The notes under the pieces were generated by a model that saw only the letters and a program-made list of their open reading frames with translations, did not search any database and had not been told where the DNA came from. Below, one piece after another: positions 12,001 to 20,458 of a stretch of DNA of 64,000 nucleotides (within the stretch, counting starts at the first letter, position 1; each line of letters starts with the position of its first letter). The translations under genes were made by a program, and so were the position numbers. This stretch comes from Photorhabdus thracensis (GTDB taxonomy: Bacteria; Pseudomonadota; Gammaproteobacteria; Enterobacterales; Enterobacteriaceae): positions 1,302,001 through 1,366,000 of the forward strand of contig NZ_CP011104.1 of assembly GCF_001010285.1 (NCBI RefSeq). The letters run 5' to 3'.

Positions 12001-15000
12001 GGTTGTGCATTGGTTGTTAACGGTGACAATGAATTTAATTGGGATCCAAAAGAAGTTGTGGATACGGTGATTAAGTACAATGTCACTCACCTTCAAATTC
12101 CCCCTACTCAGCTTGGTCTGCTGCTCAATGAGAAAGATATTGAGAAATGTAGTTCTTTAACCTGCATTATTACTGGTGGAGAATTGCTGCCTAATAACGT
12201 AAGGGAAGTGATACATTCAAAGATAAAAGTAAACCTATATCACTTTTACGGGCCAACTGAGGCAGTTATTGATACCAGTTATTGGCAATGCAAAATAGAT
12301 GAACAACAACCATCTACTTATATTGGTCTCCCTTGCCCACATAGGCAGATATTCATACTTGACCATGATATGCAGCAAGTTCCCATTGGTGTACCTGGCG
12401 AAATGTATATTGCAGGGAAGCCTCTTGCGAATGGGTACTTGTTAAGACCGCAGTTGACTGAGTCCCGGTTTATTAGAAATCCGTTTACAGAGGATGAAGA
12501 CTCATTCATGTACAAAAGTGGTGATAAAGCCCGCTTTATATCTGGAGGTGGACTGGAATTTTTAGGGAGAATTGACCAGCAAATTAAGATCAATGGTGTC
12601 AGGGTAGAGCCGGGAGAGATAGAAAACGTATTAGAAAGCCACGTATCTATCATGCAACTCAGAGTCACATTAAGAAGCAATGATCAAGATAAAGTAAATC
12701 AGTTCTTGGTTGCTTACTATGTTCCATTTGAAGACGTGGCAGTTGATAAAAATGAGCTTAGACAATTTGCAAAAAAACATTTACCAAAGGAGATGGTGCC
12801 AAGTTTATTTGTAGAGCTAAAAGCTCTCCCTTTAACTTCAACAGGTAAGTTAAATATTCGTGCTCTGCCAGACATTGTTGATTCGCATAAAATAGAAACT
12901 TCAAAAATTGATACTTCTTCAACGATAGGCAAAGTTCACTATATATGGCAAGAAGTGCTTGGTAAACAGGTAAATGATGAGCATACAGACTTCTTTGAAA
13001 TTGGTGGTCATTCTCTGACGGCTGTAAAAGTAATTACTCAGTTAAGAGAAATTATTTCAGTAGATATTAAAATGAGTGATTTCTTGGGAAATTCAACAAT
13101 ACAAGGATTGGCTAAAATTATTGAAGAGAAAGGGACAAGTATCTATATAGAAAAACCGACCTCAACTTCAAGGGAGGGGTTGATTCCTTTATCAGGAACG
13201 CAGGAAAATCTATGGTATCTTTACCTGCTCAATCCGCAGTCTTCCGCTTATAACTGCCCTGAAGCTGTTCGGTTATTGGGAAAGGTTTGCTTGAATAGTT
13301 TAGAGAAAGCATTGAGTGATATTTTTAAACGCCATGAATCTTTGAGAACAACATTCTATGCACTAGATGGTGTTCCTTATCAAAAAATTTCACCAATTTC
13401 AGAATTTAAACCTAGGGTCTTATACTTTAATAATATTTCCGAACAAAAGTTTTCAGAAGAATATAAAAAAATTATAGAGGAGGAGTCGGCCAGGCCATTT
13501 AATTTAGAAAAAGATTGTCTATTCAGAGTGTTACTGATGATTAATAATGATGAGTATATTTTCTTTTGGAATTTCCATCATATTATTTCTGATGGAACCT
13601 CTTCTGCAAATATATTTGTCAATGAACTTAGCAATCTCTATTCTTACTATTTAAATGAAAGAAATATTTTTCTGCCTGTGATTGAGATACAACCTATTGA
13701 TTATATGCGCTGGTATAACATCTTTATGGATGAATCAAAGCGTATTAAAAAATTAGATTTTTGGCGTAATGAGTTAGAAGGTGCGCCTTCTGAAGTTGAT
13801 ATCACGCTAAGGAATGCTTCACCGATTAATGTCAGTGATAAAGGTTGTCGATGCTATTTTAAATTACCGGAAAAAGTTGTAACTCAGCTTAATGCTTTTT
13901 CGAAAAACAATGGATTCACCCAATTTGAGATTATGATTACAGCCTTCTCGGTTCTTATTCATATTATCAGCGGTGAAGATGATTTCACTATTGGTACTGT
14001 TGTGGCTGGACGACATCATAGTGCTATCGAGAATACCATAGGAAATTTCGCCAATGTCGTTGTGACAAGACATAATGACTTTAAACAGACGACCATTCTC
14101 AATTATATTGAATCAATAAGAAATAAATTAGCCGATATATTTGAACATTCTGATATCCCCTTTGATGAAGTCGTTTCAGAAATATGCTCTGGCCGTAAGA
14201 AAAATAAAAACCCATTATTTAATACTTTCTTTTCTCTTTATAATGGGAAAAGGAGTTATCTTAATATTGATGGTACAGAGCAGAAATGGTTATTATTGGA
14301 TCCAGGTTACGCTCAGTTCGACTTTAGTTTGGCCTTATTTTCTGATGTAAGTTCGATTAATGGGTATATTGAGTATAAGGTAGACCTTTTTGATGAAGAT
14401 ACAGTAAATCGAATTTTTCGTTACTATATGAAAGTGATTGATTATATTTTAGTTAATCCAGATCAAAACATCGACTATATTGAATTAGTTGATAATAAGG
14501 AAAAAAATAAGCTCGTTAAAGAGTTGAATAATGTAAGGGGACCTATAGCAACAGATAAAGCCTTGCATGAGATCTTTGAAGAGCAGGTTAAATTATATCC
14601 TAATAACATTGCAGTTAAATTTGCAGATAAATATTTAACATATGAAGAGTTAAATAAAAGGGCTAATAGGTTGGCACACTATTTAAATCATTCTGGTGTC
14701 AATCCAGGTAATTTGGTTGGATTGTGTGTTCAGCCATCTATCGAAATGTTCGTCGGTTTATTAGGTATTGTGAAGGCGGGCGCAGGATATGTACCATTAG
14801 ATCCTACTCTTCCAGCCGCTAGAATCGATTTTATAGTGAAAAATAGTGACTCAGTTGCTATTTTAACTCAATTAACTTTAGCTAAAACAGTTGCACATTG
14901 TGGTATTAATCTAATATTGCTTGACGAAGAGCAGCAGTTGTTTAAAGAGTACAAGGAAACAGCCCCTTCACATTCCATTCCTTCCGATAATATCCTGTAT

Positions 15001-16398
15001 ATGATTTTTACATCAGGATCTACAGGTATCCCGAAAGGAGTCCAGACTCAACACTACAATGTCGCCGCTCTAGTTTGTAACACTAATCATATGCAATGTG
15101 ATAAAGAAGACATTTTTGCAAAAGTTAATAACTTTGCGTTTGATATTTCCACATGGGAAATTTGGACACCGTTATTGCATGGCGCATCTATTACTGTTGT
15201 TCCCGATTCTACGAAGCTGATCCCTCAGGAGTTTGCTGCTTTCATCAAGCAACAAAAAGTCACTATGCTTTATCTTCCTACAGCGCTTTATCACACAATT
15301 GCCACCGAGTTGCCGGAAAGTTTTGGTGGAATTAAGTTACTCGTTGTTGGTGGTGAAGCGCTCGATCCGACAAAAGCACGATCTGTTTTGGAAAGTAAAG
15401 CGCCACCAAGAGGTTTTATTAATGCTTATGGCCCGACAGAAGTGACATGTTCATCTGCATGGTTTGATGTTAAAAAGCTTGTTAAAGACGCGAAGAGGGT
15501 TCCAATTGGTAAGCCGATTACGAATACGCAATTTTATGTTTTAAATAGTGAGCAAAAAATTCTCCCAATGGGAGCCAAAGGTGAGTTATATATTGGTGGC
15601 GCAGGAGTGTCAAAAGGTTATAGGAAGAATCCAAAACTAACGGAACGCCACTTCTTAAAAAACAAGTTAGGTTCTGACAAACGATTTGATAAACTCTATC
15701 GTACCGGAGACGTTGTTAGATATTTAGCTGATGGTAATCTAGAATTTATGGGCAGAATTGATCATCAAGTTAAGATCCGAGGATTTAGAATAGAAATTGG
15801 AGAAATAGAAGGTACGTTAATAAAGCATCCCTTGATAAAGGCTGCTATTGTTTTAGTTCAGGAAGAATCACCTGGAAATAAACGACTAATAGCATTTATC
15901 GAATTTTACAAAGGACATCGCAGTGTACCAATAAGTATCATAAGAAAATACTTGGTTGAAAATCTGCCAGCTTATATGGTTCCCTCAATGATCAAGGTTC
16001 TAAATGTCTTACCATTGAATAATAATGGTAAAATAGACAGAAATAAGCTAAATCAGATTAAAATAGAACCAGACAGTGAAGGTAGCTGTTTACGTTATCC
16101 CCGAGACCATGTAGAGCTGTCACTCTGCCTTATTTGGGAAGAAATTGTCGGGTTTCATAATCCAACATTAGATATGAACTTCTTTGAAAATGGAGGTGAT
16201 TCCCTCCGGGCGGTCCGTTTGATTTCTGAGATTAATAAAAAATTTGGCAAGCATTTATCTTTAGATACTTTATATGATGGAGGAAATATTGAATCACTGG
16301 CATTAAAAATAAAGGGAAATGATGTAGATAATACAAGTCGTACTTTGATATCTCTCACTAAAAATGGGAGTGTTAGAAATTCTGTGTCATTCCAGTAA
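9013..16398 (+). CDS. NRPS: acyl-CoA dehydrogenase, partial C, A-T, C-A-T; thioesterase split off by an IS
   Basis: This 2461-residue protein starts with an acyl-CoA-dehydrogenase domain (about 50-400; flavin motif CFALSEP at 145-151 and a Glu at 387 in GEGPTE in the place of the family's catalytic base). Next come a poorly defined stretch and a half condensation domain (about 580-780) with no HHxxxDG. Module 1 has an A domain (TSGSTGEPKG 939-948, FYGPTE near 1078) and carrier Ser1334 in GGHSL. Module 2 has a C domain (HHIISDG 1522-1528), an A domain (TSGSTG 2000-2005) and carrier Ser2397 in GGDSL. By hand, the pocket residues read about DVWQIGFID for A1 (Ser- or Gln-like) and DIWYVGACS for A2 (unassigned). 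The last 10 residues are encoded by the IS left end, and the original protein continued into the thioesterase at 17671. RBS: AGGAG before 9013. Confidence 0.93.
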   Translation: MKVREDIIELRSPKDILVEKDINEKCQDSNRVQIDPKTKKLLNWLKLTAKSDYKLIKSKEISKWFIYQSGKLGLFGMQIPAEFNGIDIPVSETSQVIEQLAAIDITLAAFIILQHSCSHSILKHASREIRQEYLSKMSTGEMIGCFALSEPAAGSNPRGIESTLAKCDKDSWVLNGSKCWLGGASLAGVFIVFAKHQFDCESGISCFAIPASAPGIDVGDEQNNLGVQGLGLRTVTFNNVVVKNTQLLGELGKGMQVAESSLFSGRALASSLTIGVMKRCAQLMYRFASQRQISTGLLINNPVTELQLSWLIHAITSVETLSDQVCDDLDHGVFVPAGLCITAKVLGSEFAWKATDNLVQLMGARGLDERNVASGLLRDSRFLRIGEGPTETLLMELGATLTTKDLETEFYFVGKLGAEEIWSRLYSSINEITSLCKTKENGIEAAYYYIGRVAAWAILHACIEHRYPSRQDTIIDWIKDNYDKEFTSAKINLSRTNSKSQIKCISEKIDNYSFEIGSLDETIATDLSNIDPFLSKEYFNNEESLLIDEATKFHNDIEENRAPLVNIIKDSMLSSAVTLTRSRTTTLLKEQTKIEVKKIAKLNKRSTAEVILTSLFVFLARISNQESISILIFDAKENSTCLFTYQYKPNDSIENNLVTLSGKIKQWSTPSEAIVDVIGKSESHSLLLRLATTTVCFCIGLFPQYKDLNGVDICIVLEEKNNDYSITWIHSNAFSQDTIKRRAGNLIELIESIQTLNRSVANLPIIPDNEKEEIKKYSETNNISKSKDKTLSDLFHQCLELNPQGIALAGSDENLTYQQLEKKTNQIVAIMRDAGVKACDVICLCMGRTSYLIASLLAIAKMGATFVVLNVRHPVVRNRKIVSNTDCSIIISESSLANIAKEFGEYVIEIDSELKSGNLSSITMNSQATPDSIAYISFTSGSTGEPKGVMVNHNALCLQLENRRAILNLCESDRLLYSAAPNFDVAIWEFFGAFSAGCALVVNGDNEFNWDPKEVVDTVIKYNVTHLQIPPTQLGLLLNEKDIEKCSSLTCIITGGELLPNNVREVIHSKIKVNLYHFYGPTEAVIDTSYWQCKIDEQQPSTYIGLPCPHRQIFILDHDMQQVPIGVPGEMYIAGKPLANGYLLRPQLTESRFIRNPFTEDEDSFMYKSGDKARFISGGGLEFLGRIDQQIKINGVRVEPGEIENVLESHVSIMQLRVTLRSNDQDKVNQFLVAYYVPFEDVAVDKNELRQFAKKHLPKEMVPSLFVELKALPLTSTGKLNIRALPDIVDSHKIETSKIDTSSTIGKVHYIWQEVLGKQVNDEHTDFFEIGGHSLTAVKVITQLREIISVDIKMSDFLGNSTIQGLAKIIEEKGTSIYIEKPTSTSREGLIPLSGTQENLWYLYLLNPQSSAYNCPEAVRLLGKVCLNSLEKALSDIFKRHESLRTTFYALDGVPYQKISPISEFKPRVLYFNNISEQKFSEEYKKIIEEESARPFNLEKDCLFRVLLMINNDEYIFFWNFHHIISDGTSSANIFVNELSNLYSYYLNERNIFLPVIEIQPIDYMRWYNIFMDESKRIKKLDFWRNELEGAPSEVDITLRNASPINVSDKGCRCYFKLPEKVVTQLNAFSKNNGFTQFEIMITAFSVLIHIISGEDDFTIGTVVAGRHHSAIENTIGNFANVVVTRHNDFKQTTILNYIESIRNKLADIFEHSDIPFDEVVSEICSGRKKNKNPLFNTFFSLYNGKRSYLNIDGTEQKWLLLDPGYAQFDFSLALFSDVSSINGYIEYKVDLFDEDTVNRIFRYYMKVIDYILVNPDQNIDYIELVDNKEKNKLVKELNNVRGPIATDKALHEIFEEQVKLYPNNIAVKFADKYLTYEELNKRANRLAHYLNHSGVNPGNLVGLCVQPSIEMFVGLLGIVKAGAGYVPLDPTLPAARIDFIVKNSDSVAILTQLTLAKTVAHCGINLILLDEEQQLFKEYKETAPSHSIPSDNILYMIFTSGSTGIPKGVQTQHYNVAALVCNTNHMQCDKEDIFAKVNNFAFDISTWEIWTPLLHGASITVVPDSTKLIPQEFAAFIKQQKVTMLYLPTALYHTIATELPESFGGIKLLVVGGEALDPTKARSVLESKAPPRGFINAYGPTEVTCSSAWFDVKKLVKDAKRVPIGKPITNTQFYVLNSEQKILPMGAKGELYIGGAGVSKGYRKNPKLTERHFLKNKLGSDKRFDKLYRTGDVVRYLADGNLEFMGRIDHQVKIRGFRIEIGEIEGTLIKHPLIKAAIVLVQEESPGNKRLIAFIEFYKGHRSVPISIIRKYLVENLPAYMVPSMIKVLNVLPLNNNGKIDRNKLNQIKIEPDSEGSCLRYPRDHVELSLCLIWEEIVGFHNPTLDMNFFENGGDSLRAVRLISEINKKFGKHLSLDTLYDGGNIESLALKIKGNDVDNTSRTLISLTKNGSVRNSVSFQ
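16358..16365 (+). repeat. Target-site duplication, left copy
   Basis: The 8-bp sequence CTAAAAAT lies directly before the IS256-family element and is repeated directly after it at 17663-17670. It marks the insertion point within the NRPS gene. Confidence 0.93.
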
Positions 16399-17662
16399 TA
16401 TATCTCAAAAAGGAATGATAAATGACTCAATCTTTCGATTTCGACAAAGCCCTGAAAGCGCTTCAGGAGGGTCAGGCACTGACCGGTAAGAATGGCATCC
16501 TGACCCCATTGATTAAGCAACTTACTGAAGCCGCTCTGGTTGCCGAACTTGACTCCTATCTGGCTAATGACCTTGAGGCCAACCGGAAGAATGGTTCCAC
16601 CAAAAAGACCATCAAAGCCCCGACCGGTAACTTTGAACTGGCTACACCACGGGATCGTAATGGGACTTTTGAGCCCCAACTGGTTAAGAAGCACCAGACC
16701 ACGTTATCAGACGAGATAGAGCGGAAGATTATCCGCCTGTTTGCCCTCGGGATGAGCTACACCGATATCAGCCGGGAAATTGAAGACCTGTACGCCTTCA
16801 GCGTCTCTAGTGCCACCATCAGCGCTGTGACAGACAAGGTCATTCCCGAGTTAAAACAGTGGCAGCAGCGCCCGCTGGAAGCCATTTATCCCTTTATCTG
16901 GCTGGACGCCATCCATTACAAAATCCGTGAGGAGGGTCGTTACGTGAGTAAGGCTGTCTATACCGTACTGGCGCTCAATCTTGAGGGAAAAAAGGAAATC
17001 CTTGGGTTGTATCTGTCTGAAAACGAAGGCGCAAACTTCTGGCTATCCGTGCTGACAGACCTGCAAAACCGTGGACTGAAAGATATTCTCATCGCCTGCG
17101 TTGATGGCCTGACGGGTTTCCCGGAAGCGATCAACAGCATATACCCGCAAACGGAGGTGCAGCTGTGCGTCATTCACCAGATCCGTAACTCCATCAAATA
17201 CGTGGCTTCAAAGCACCACAAAGCCTTCATGGCTGATCTGAAACCCGTGTATCGTGCGGTCTCAAAAGACGCAGCAGAAAGCGCGCTGGACGAACTGGAT
17301 GCGAAATGGAGTCAACAGTATCCGGTAGTCATCCAGAGCTGGCGTCGTAAGTGGGGTAACCTGTCGGGTTATTTCCGCTATCCGGCGGGCATCCGCAAGG
17401 TCATTTACACAACCAATGCCATCGAGTCAGTCCACCGTCAGTTCAGGAAACTGACAAAAACTAAAGGGGCGTTCCCGAATGAAAACAGTCTGATGAAACT
17501 GCTTTATCTGGGGCTTCTCAATGCACAGGAAAAATGGACAATGCCAATACAGAGCTGGAATCTAACGCTGTCGCAACTCTATATTTACTTTGAAGGGCGT
17601 TTGGATAATGTGATAACGTTATAACCGCTCAATTAACGTGACACAGAATTCTGAACGCCCTC
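16366..17662 (+). mobile_element. Complete IS256-family insertion sequence (1297 bp)
   Basis: The element is bounded by imperfect 24-bp inverted repeats. The left end GGGAGTGTTAGAAATTC and the reverse complement of the right end GAGGGCGTTCAGAATTC share their inner twelve bases AATTCTGTGTCA. It is flanked by the perfect 8-bp duplication CTAAAAAT, as expected for IS256-type transposition. It carries a full-length transposase in the same direction as the cluster. Both ends and the transposase look intact, so the insertion may be fairly recent. Confidence 0.95.
16422..17624 (+). CDS. IS256-family transposase
   Basis: A 400-residue mutator-type DDE transposase, the usual family length. The catalytic acidic residues lie in WLDAIHYKIR (first Asp), CVDGLTGFPEA (second Asp) and TNAIESVHRQFRK (Glu). 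The N-terminal region has the family's LPTP-like start and helix-turn-helix area. The RBS AAAGGAATG precedes the ATG. The ORF is intact, so the element may still be mobile. Its base composition is clearly more GC-rich than the surrounding NRPS gene. A reverse ORF at 16155-16694 is only a shadow spanning the IS junction. Confidence 0.95.
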   Translation: MTQSFDFDKALKALQEGQALTGKNGILTPLIKQLTEAALVAELDSYLANDLEANRKNGSTKKTIKAPTGNFELATPRDRNGTFEPQLVKKHQTTLSDEIERKIIRLFALGMSYTDISREIEDLYAFSVSSATISAVTDKVIPELKQWQQRPLEAIYPFIWLDAIHYKIREEGRYVSKAVYTVLALNLEGKKEILGLYLSENEGANFWLSVLTDLQNRGLKDILIACVDGLTGFPEAINSIYPQTEVQLCVIHQIRNSIKYVASKHHKAFMADLKPVYRAVSKDAAESALDELDAKWSQQYPVVIQSWRRKWGNLSGYFRYPAGIRKVIYTTNAIESVHRQFRKLTKTKGAFPNENSLMKLLYLGLLNAQEKWTMPIQSWNLTLSQLYIYFEGRLDNVITL

Positions 17663-18480
17663 CTAAAAATAAGTCTAATGATAAACCTGTATTTATCGTT
17701 CATCCTCTGAGTGGCAGCGCAATGTGCTATATCCCATTAGCCACAATGCTAGCTAATCCGCTTTATGCTTTCCAATCACCCTCACTTAACAAGCAATGGA
17801 TACATGAACCAATAGATACTGTTGAAGTGCTGGCTTCAATGTATATTGATGAAATGCTAAAAGTTCAAGAACAGGGCCCTTTTGTGCTTGGAGGGTGGTC
17901 TTTTGGTGGAATAATAGCTTTTGAGATGGCAAAGCAACTTGAATCAAGTGGTCATGAAGTGTCTAAGCTATTTCTGTTTGATAGTGCGGCACCCGGTAAA
18001 GTTCATAAAGAATTAAATATGGTGAAAATTCTTAATCTTTGCCTGGAGGAAATTATTGGGCAATTTGGCATGCATATTGATGTTGATTTAAAAAGCATGA
18101 GTAAACTGACCAATAACGAGATACTTCATGCTGTATTAAATATCATCAAAGAACATGGTGGATTTGCTCCGGATGCTGATGTAGCTATGCTTGAACGCAT
18201 GATTGACACTTGCCTGATCAATTCCAAAGTGTCATCAAAATACACAGCTGATACTGTAAACATTGACACTATTCTCTTCCGGGCTAAGGATAGTTCACAT
18301 ATGGAGGAGATGTTGGTATCTCCTAATGAGGTTAAAGAAAGATGTTTGGGTTGGAGCCAACATATTTCTGGTGATCTCATCATTGAGGATATTGATGGTC
18401 ATCATATGTCGATGATGTTCCAACCTAATATTGACGCTATTTCTGCGATAATAAATAAATTGATGGATAAAAATCATTAA
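17638..18480 (+). CDS. Thioesterase domain cut off from the NRPS by IS256
   Basis: The 280-residue alpha/beta hydrolase is a typical NRPS terminal thioesterase. It begins with VFIVHPLSGSAMCY, has the nucleophile motif GWSFGG (Ser88), a candidate Asp in FLFDSAAP, and a catalytic His at 255 in DGHHMSMM. The first 11 codons, including the GTG start, lie in the IS right inverted repeat. Codons from 17671 onward (KSNDKPVF) are in the same frame as the NRPS before the IS, so the original was a covalently attached C-terminal thioesterase of about 269 residues. No good RBS precedes the GTG, so translation may be poor. If made, it might act in trans like a type II enzyme, but as a release domain it is likely compromised. 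Confidence 0.88.
   Translation: MTQNSERPPKNKSNDKPVFIVHPLSGSAMCYIPLATMLANPLYAFQSPSLNKQWIHEPIDTVEVLASMYIDEMLKVQEQGPFVLGGWSFGGIIAFEMAKQLESSGHEVSKLFLFDSAAPGKVHKELNMVKILNLCLEEIIGQFGMHIDVDLKSMSKLTNNEILHAVLNIIKEHGGFAPDADVAMLERMIDTCLINSKVSSKYTADTVNIDTILFRAKDSSHMEEMLVSPNEVKERCLGWSQHISGDLIIEDIDGHHMSMMFQPNIDAISAIINKLMDKNH
17663..17670 (+). repeat. Target-site duplication, right copy
   Basis: CTAAAAAT, identical to 16358-16365. Deleting the IS together with one copy (1305 bp, 435 codons) restores a continuous reading frame from the NRPS into the thioesterase. Confidence 0.93.
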
Positions 18481-18657
18481 TAGCGTTAGCTGATTTTATA
18501 TGATTTTTACAATATATTGTTACATGCTCTTATTTTTATTAATAAAGATAGGAGGATGCAACAAATATGTCGCCAATGATTTAACTTTATAAATGAAAAA
18601 AGATATAAGACAGCGGTTTTATTAAAATAATCTCTAGCAAAAATAGGGTATGACGCT

Positions 18658-20430
18658 ATGAATATAATTGGTATTTCTGCAAATTTTCATGATTCTTCTT
18701 GTGCTCTGATCAGTGATGGTCAACTGATAGCTGCTGTTTCAGAAGAACGATTTTCTAGATTCAAAAATGATTCCAGACTACCGGTTAGAGCCTTCAGATA
18801 TTGTTTAGAAGAGGGAGGGATTAATATTACTGATATTGACTGCGTTGCTTATTATGAAAATCCTTATAAAAAGCTATCCCGGCAACTCGCCTCCAGTTTT
18901 AACCTTTCTGCGACCAACGGTCTTCATTGGTTGGATTGTCACAAGCCATTTCGTGATATCACTGAAATATTGGGGTATGAGAAAGAGATCAAATTTTATG
19001 ATCATCATATGGCACATGCCGCCGGGAGCTATCTATTTTCTGGCTTTACTGACGCCGCTATATTAACTTCCGATGGTGTGGGTGAATGGGAGACATCTAC
19101 TTTTGGATATGCCCAAGGCGATAATATTGATTTGTTCGAGAAAATTGAATATCCAAATTCAGTTGGCCTCTTTTATAGCGCCATGACTAACTATCTGGGA
19201 TTCAAAGTACTCAGTGGTGAATATAAAGTCATGGGATTGGCTCCTTATGGTAAGCCGATATATACCGATAAGTTGCGAGAAATGTTCAGTATGGAGAAGA
19301 AGTTCAGTTTTAAGCTGAACATGAAATTCTTTAATTTTAGCCAGATGAACAGAATGTACACGGATGCATTTATTGACTTGATTGGCTTTCTTCCAAGAGA
19401 GCAAGAATCGGTGATGTTGCAACATCATATGGATTTAGCTAAAAGTTTGCAGGTTGTCCTGGAAGAAATTCTTATCAAGCAAGTTCACGATTTGCGTGAA
19501 AAAGTCGATTCGACAAACCTATGCTTATCAGGCGGTGTGGCACTAAATTGTGTCGCGACACATGCCATTCGTAAAACAGGCTTATTTAATCATATTTTTA
19601 TTCCTCCCGCAGCTGGAGATTCAGGTTCCGCCTTGGGTGCGGCTGCATTGGCTCATATTGAGATGACCGGAAAACGACACAGTTACCAGCCATTTACAAA
19701 CCCTTATCTCGGCCCGAAGTTTGATAATGAAAAGATATTGGAAATGCTAACTTCAATGGAAATTGAAGCTTTAGATTTTCGGGGAAATAGAGAGGGTTTT
19801 GAACAAGTTATTGTCGAAATGCTGATAAATGGAAAAGTTATTGGTTGGTTTCAAGGTCGAATGGAGTTCGGTCCACGTGCTTTAGGGGCACGAAGTATTA
19901 TTGCGGATCCAAGAGATCCTGCCATGCGAGATCGGCTAAATGCATTGGTTAAAAAGAGAGAAGGTTTTAGGCCATTTGCGCCAGCCATCCTGGAAGAGGA
20001 AGCGGCGAACCATATTGAATTATCAATCCCAACTCCATTCATGCTTGAAACTTGTCAGGTAACGTCAGATTTAAGTTTACCCGCAATCACTCATGTTGAT
20101 GGTTCTTGCCGACCGCAAACCGTCACTGCTGATATTAATCCAAAGTTTCATTCTCTCTTGAAAGCGTTTTATAACGCAACGAATTGCCCAATATTAGTGA
20201 ACACTTCATTTAATGTTAGAGGAGAGCCAATCGTTTGTACTCCACTTGATGCGATAAGGTGTTTCGGCAATTCAGGAATTGATGTTTTGGTATTGGAAGA
20301 TTTTATTATTGATCGTTCTATGCTTTCTGAAGCATTTTCTAATATGGCCGAAAGAGAGTTTAGCTTAATTAAACCGCCGCATGATCTATTCACCGGGCAA
20401 TCTGTAGAAGCTATCTATACCTTTATCTAA
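18658..20430 (+). CDS. Carbamoyltransferase of the NodU/CmcH/TobZ family
   Basis: At 590 residues this matches family length. These enzymes activate carbamoyl phosphate with ATP to carbamoyl-adenylate and then transfer the carbamoyl group, usually to a hydroxyl, in nodulation factors, novobiocin, tobramycin, cephamycin and albicidin. The N-terminal Kae1/ASKHA-like domain has the metal-binding HHMAHAAGSY, the DGVGEWETS loop and LSGGVALNC. The C-terminal YrdC-like part has GRMEFGPRALGARSI, FRPFAPAIL and NTSFNVRGEPI. It lies 177 bp after the thioesterase and 28 bp before the SGNH-like gene, probably in one transcript with the latter. The acceptor is unknown; an alcohol on the NRPS product or a serine-derived residue would fit. 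Confidence 0.9.
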   Translation: MNIIGISANFHDSSCALISDGQLIAAVSEERFSRFKNDSRLPVRAFRYCLEEGGINITDIDCVAYYENPYKKLSRQLASSFNLSATNGLHWLDCHKPFRDITEILGYEKEIKFYDHHMAHAAGSYLFSGFTDAAILTSDGVGEWETSTFGYAQGDNIDLFEKIEYPNSVGLFYSAMTNYLGFKVLSGEYKVMGLAPYGKPIYTDKLREMFSMEKKFSFKLNMKFFNFSQMNRMYTDAFIDLIGFLPREQESVMLQHHMDLAKSLQVVLEEILIKQVHDLREKVDSTNLCLSGGVALNCVATHAIRKTGLFNHIFIPPAAGDSGSALGAAALAHIEMTGKRHSYQPFTNPYLGPKFDNEKILEMLTSMEIEALDFRGNREGFEQVIVEMLINGKVIGWFQGRMEFGPRALGARSIIADPRDPAMRDRLNALVKKREGFRPFAPAILEEEAANHIELSIPTPFMLETCQVTSDLSLPAITHVDGSCRPQTVTADINPKFHSLLKAFYNATNCPILVNTSFNVRGEPIVCTPLDAIRCFGNSGIDVLVLEDFIIDRSMLSEAFSNMAEREFSLIKPPHDLFTGQSVEAIYTFI

Positions 20431-20458
20431 AATAAACTTAATTGTTTAGGAAAATAAT

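Noticed and set aside
16155-16694. Reverse ORF of 179 residues spanning the NRPS-IS boundary
   Set aside because: It is a chimeric shadow of the NRPS and the IS256 transposase on the opposite strand, with no domain features or RBS.
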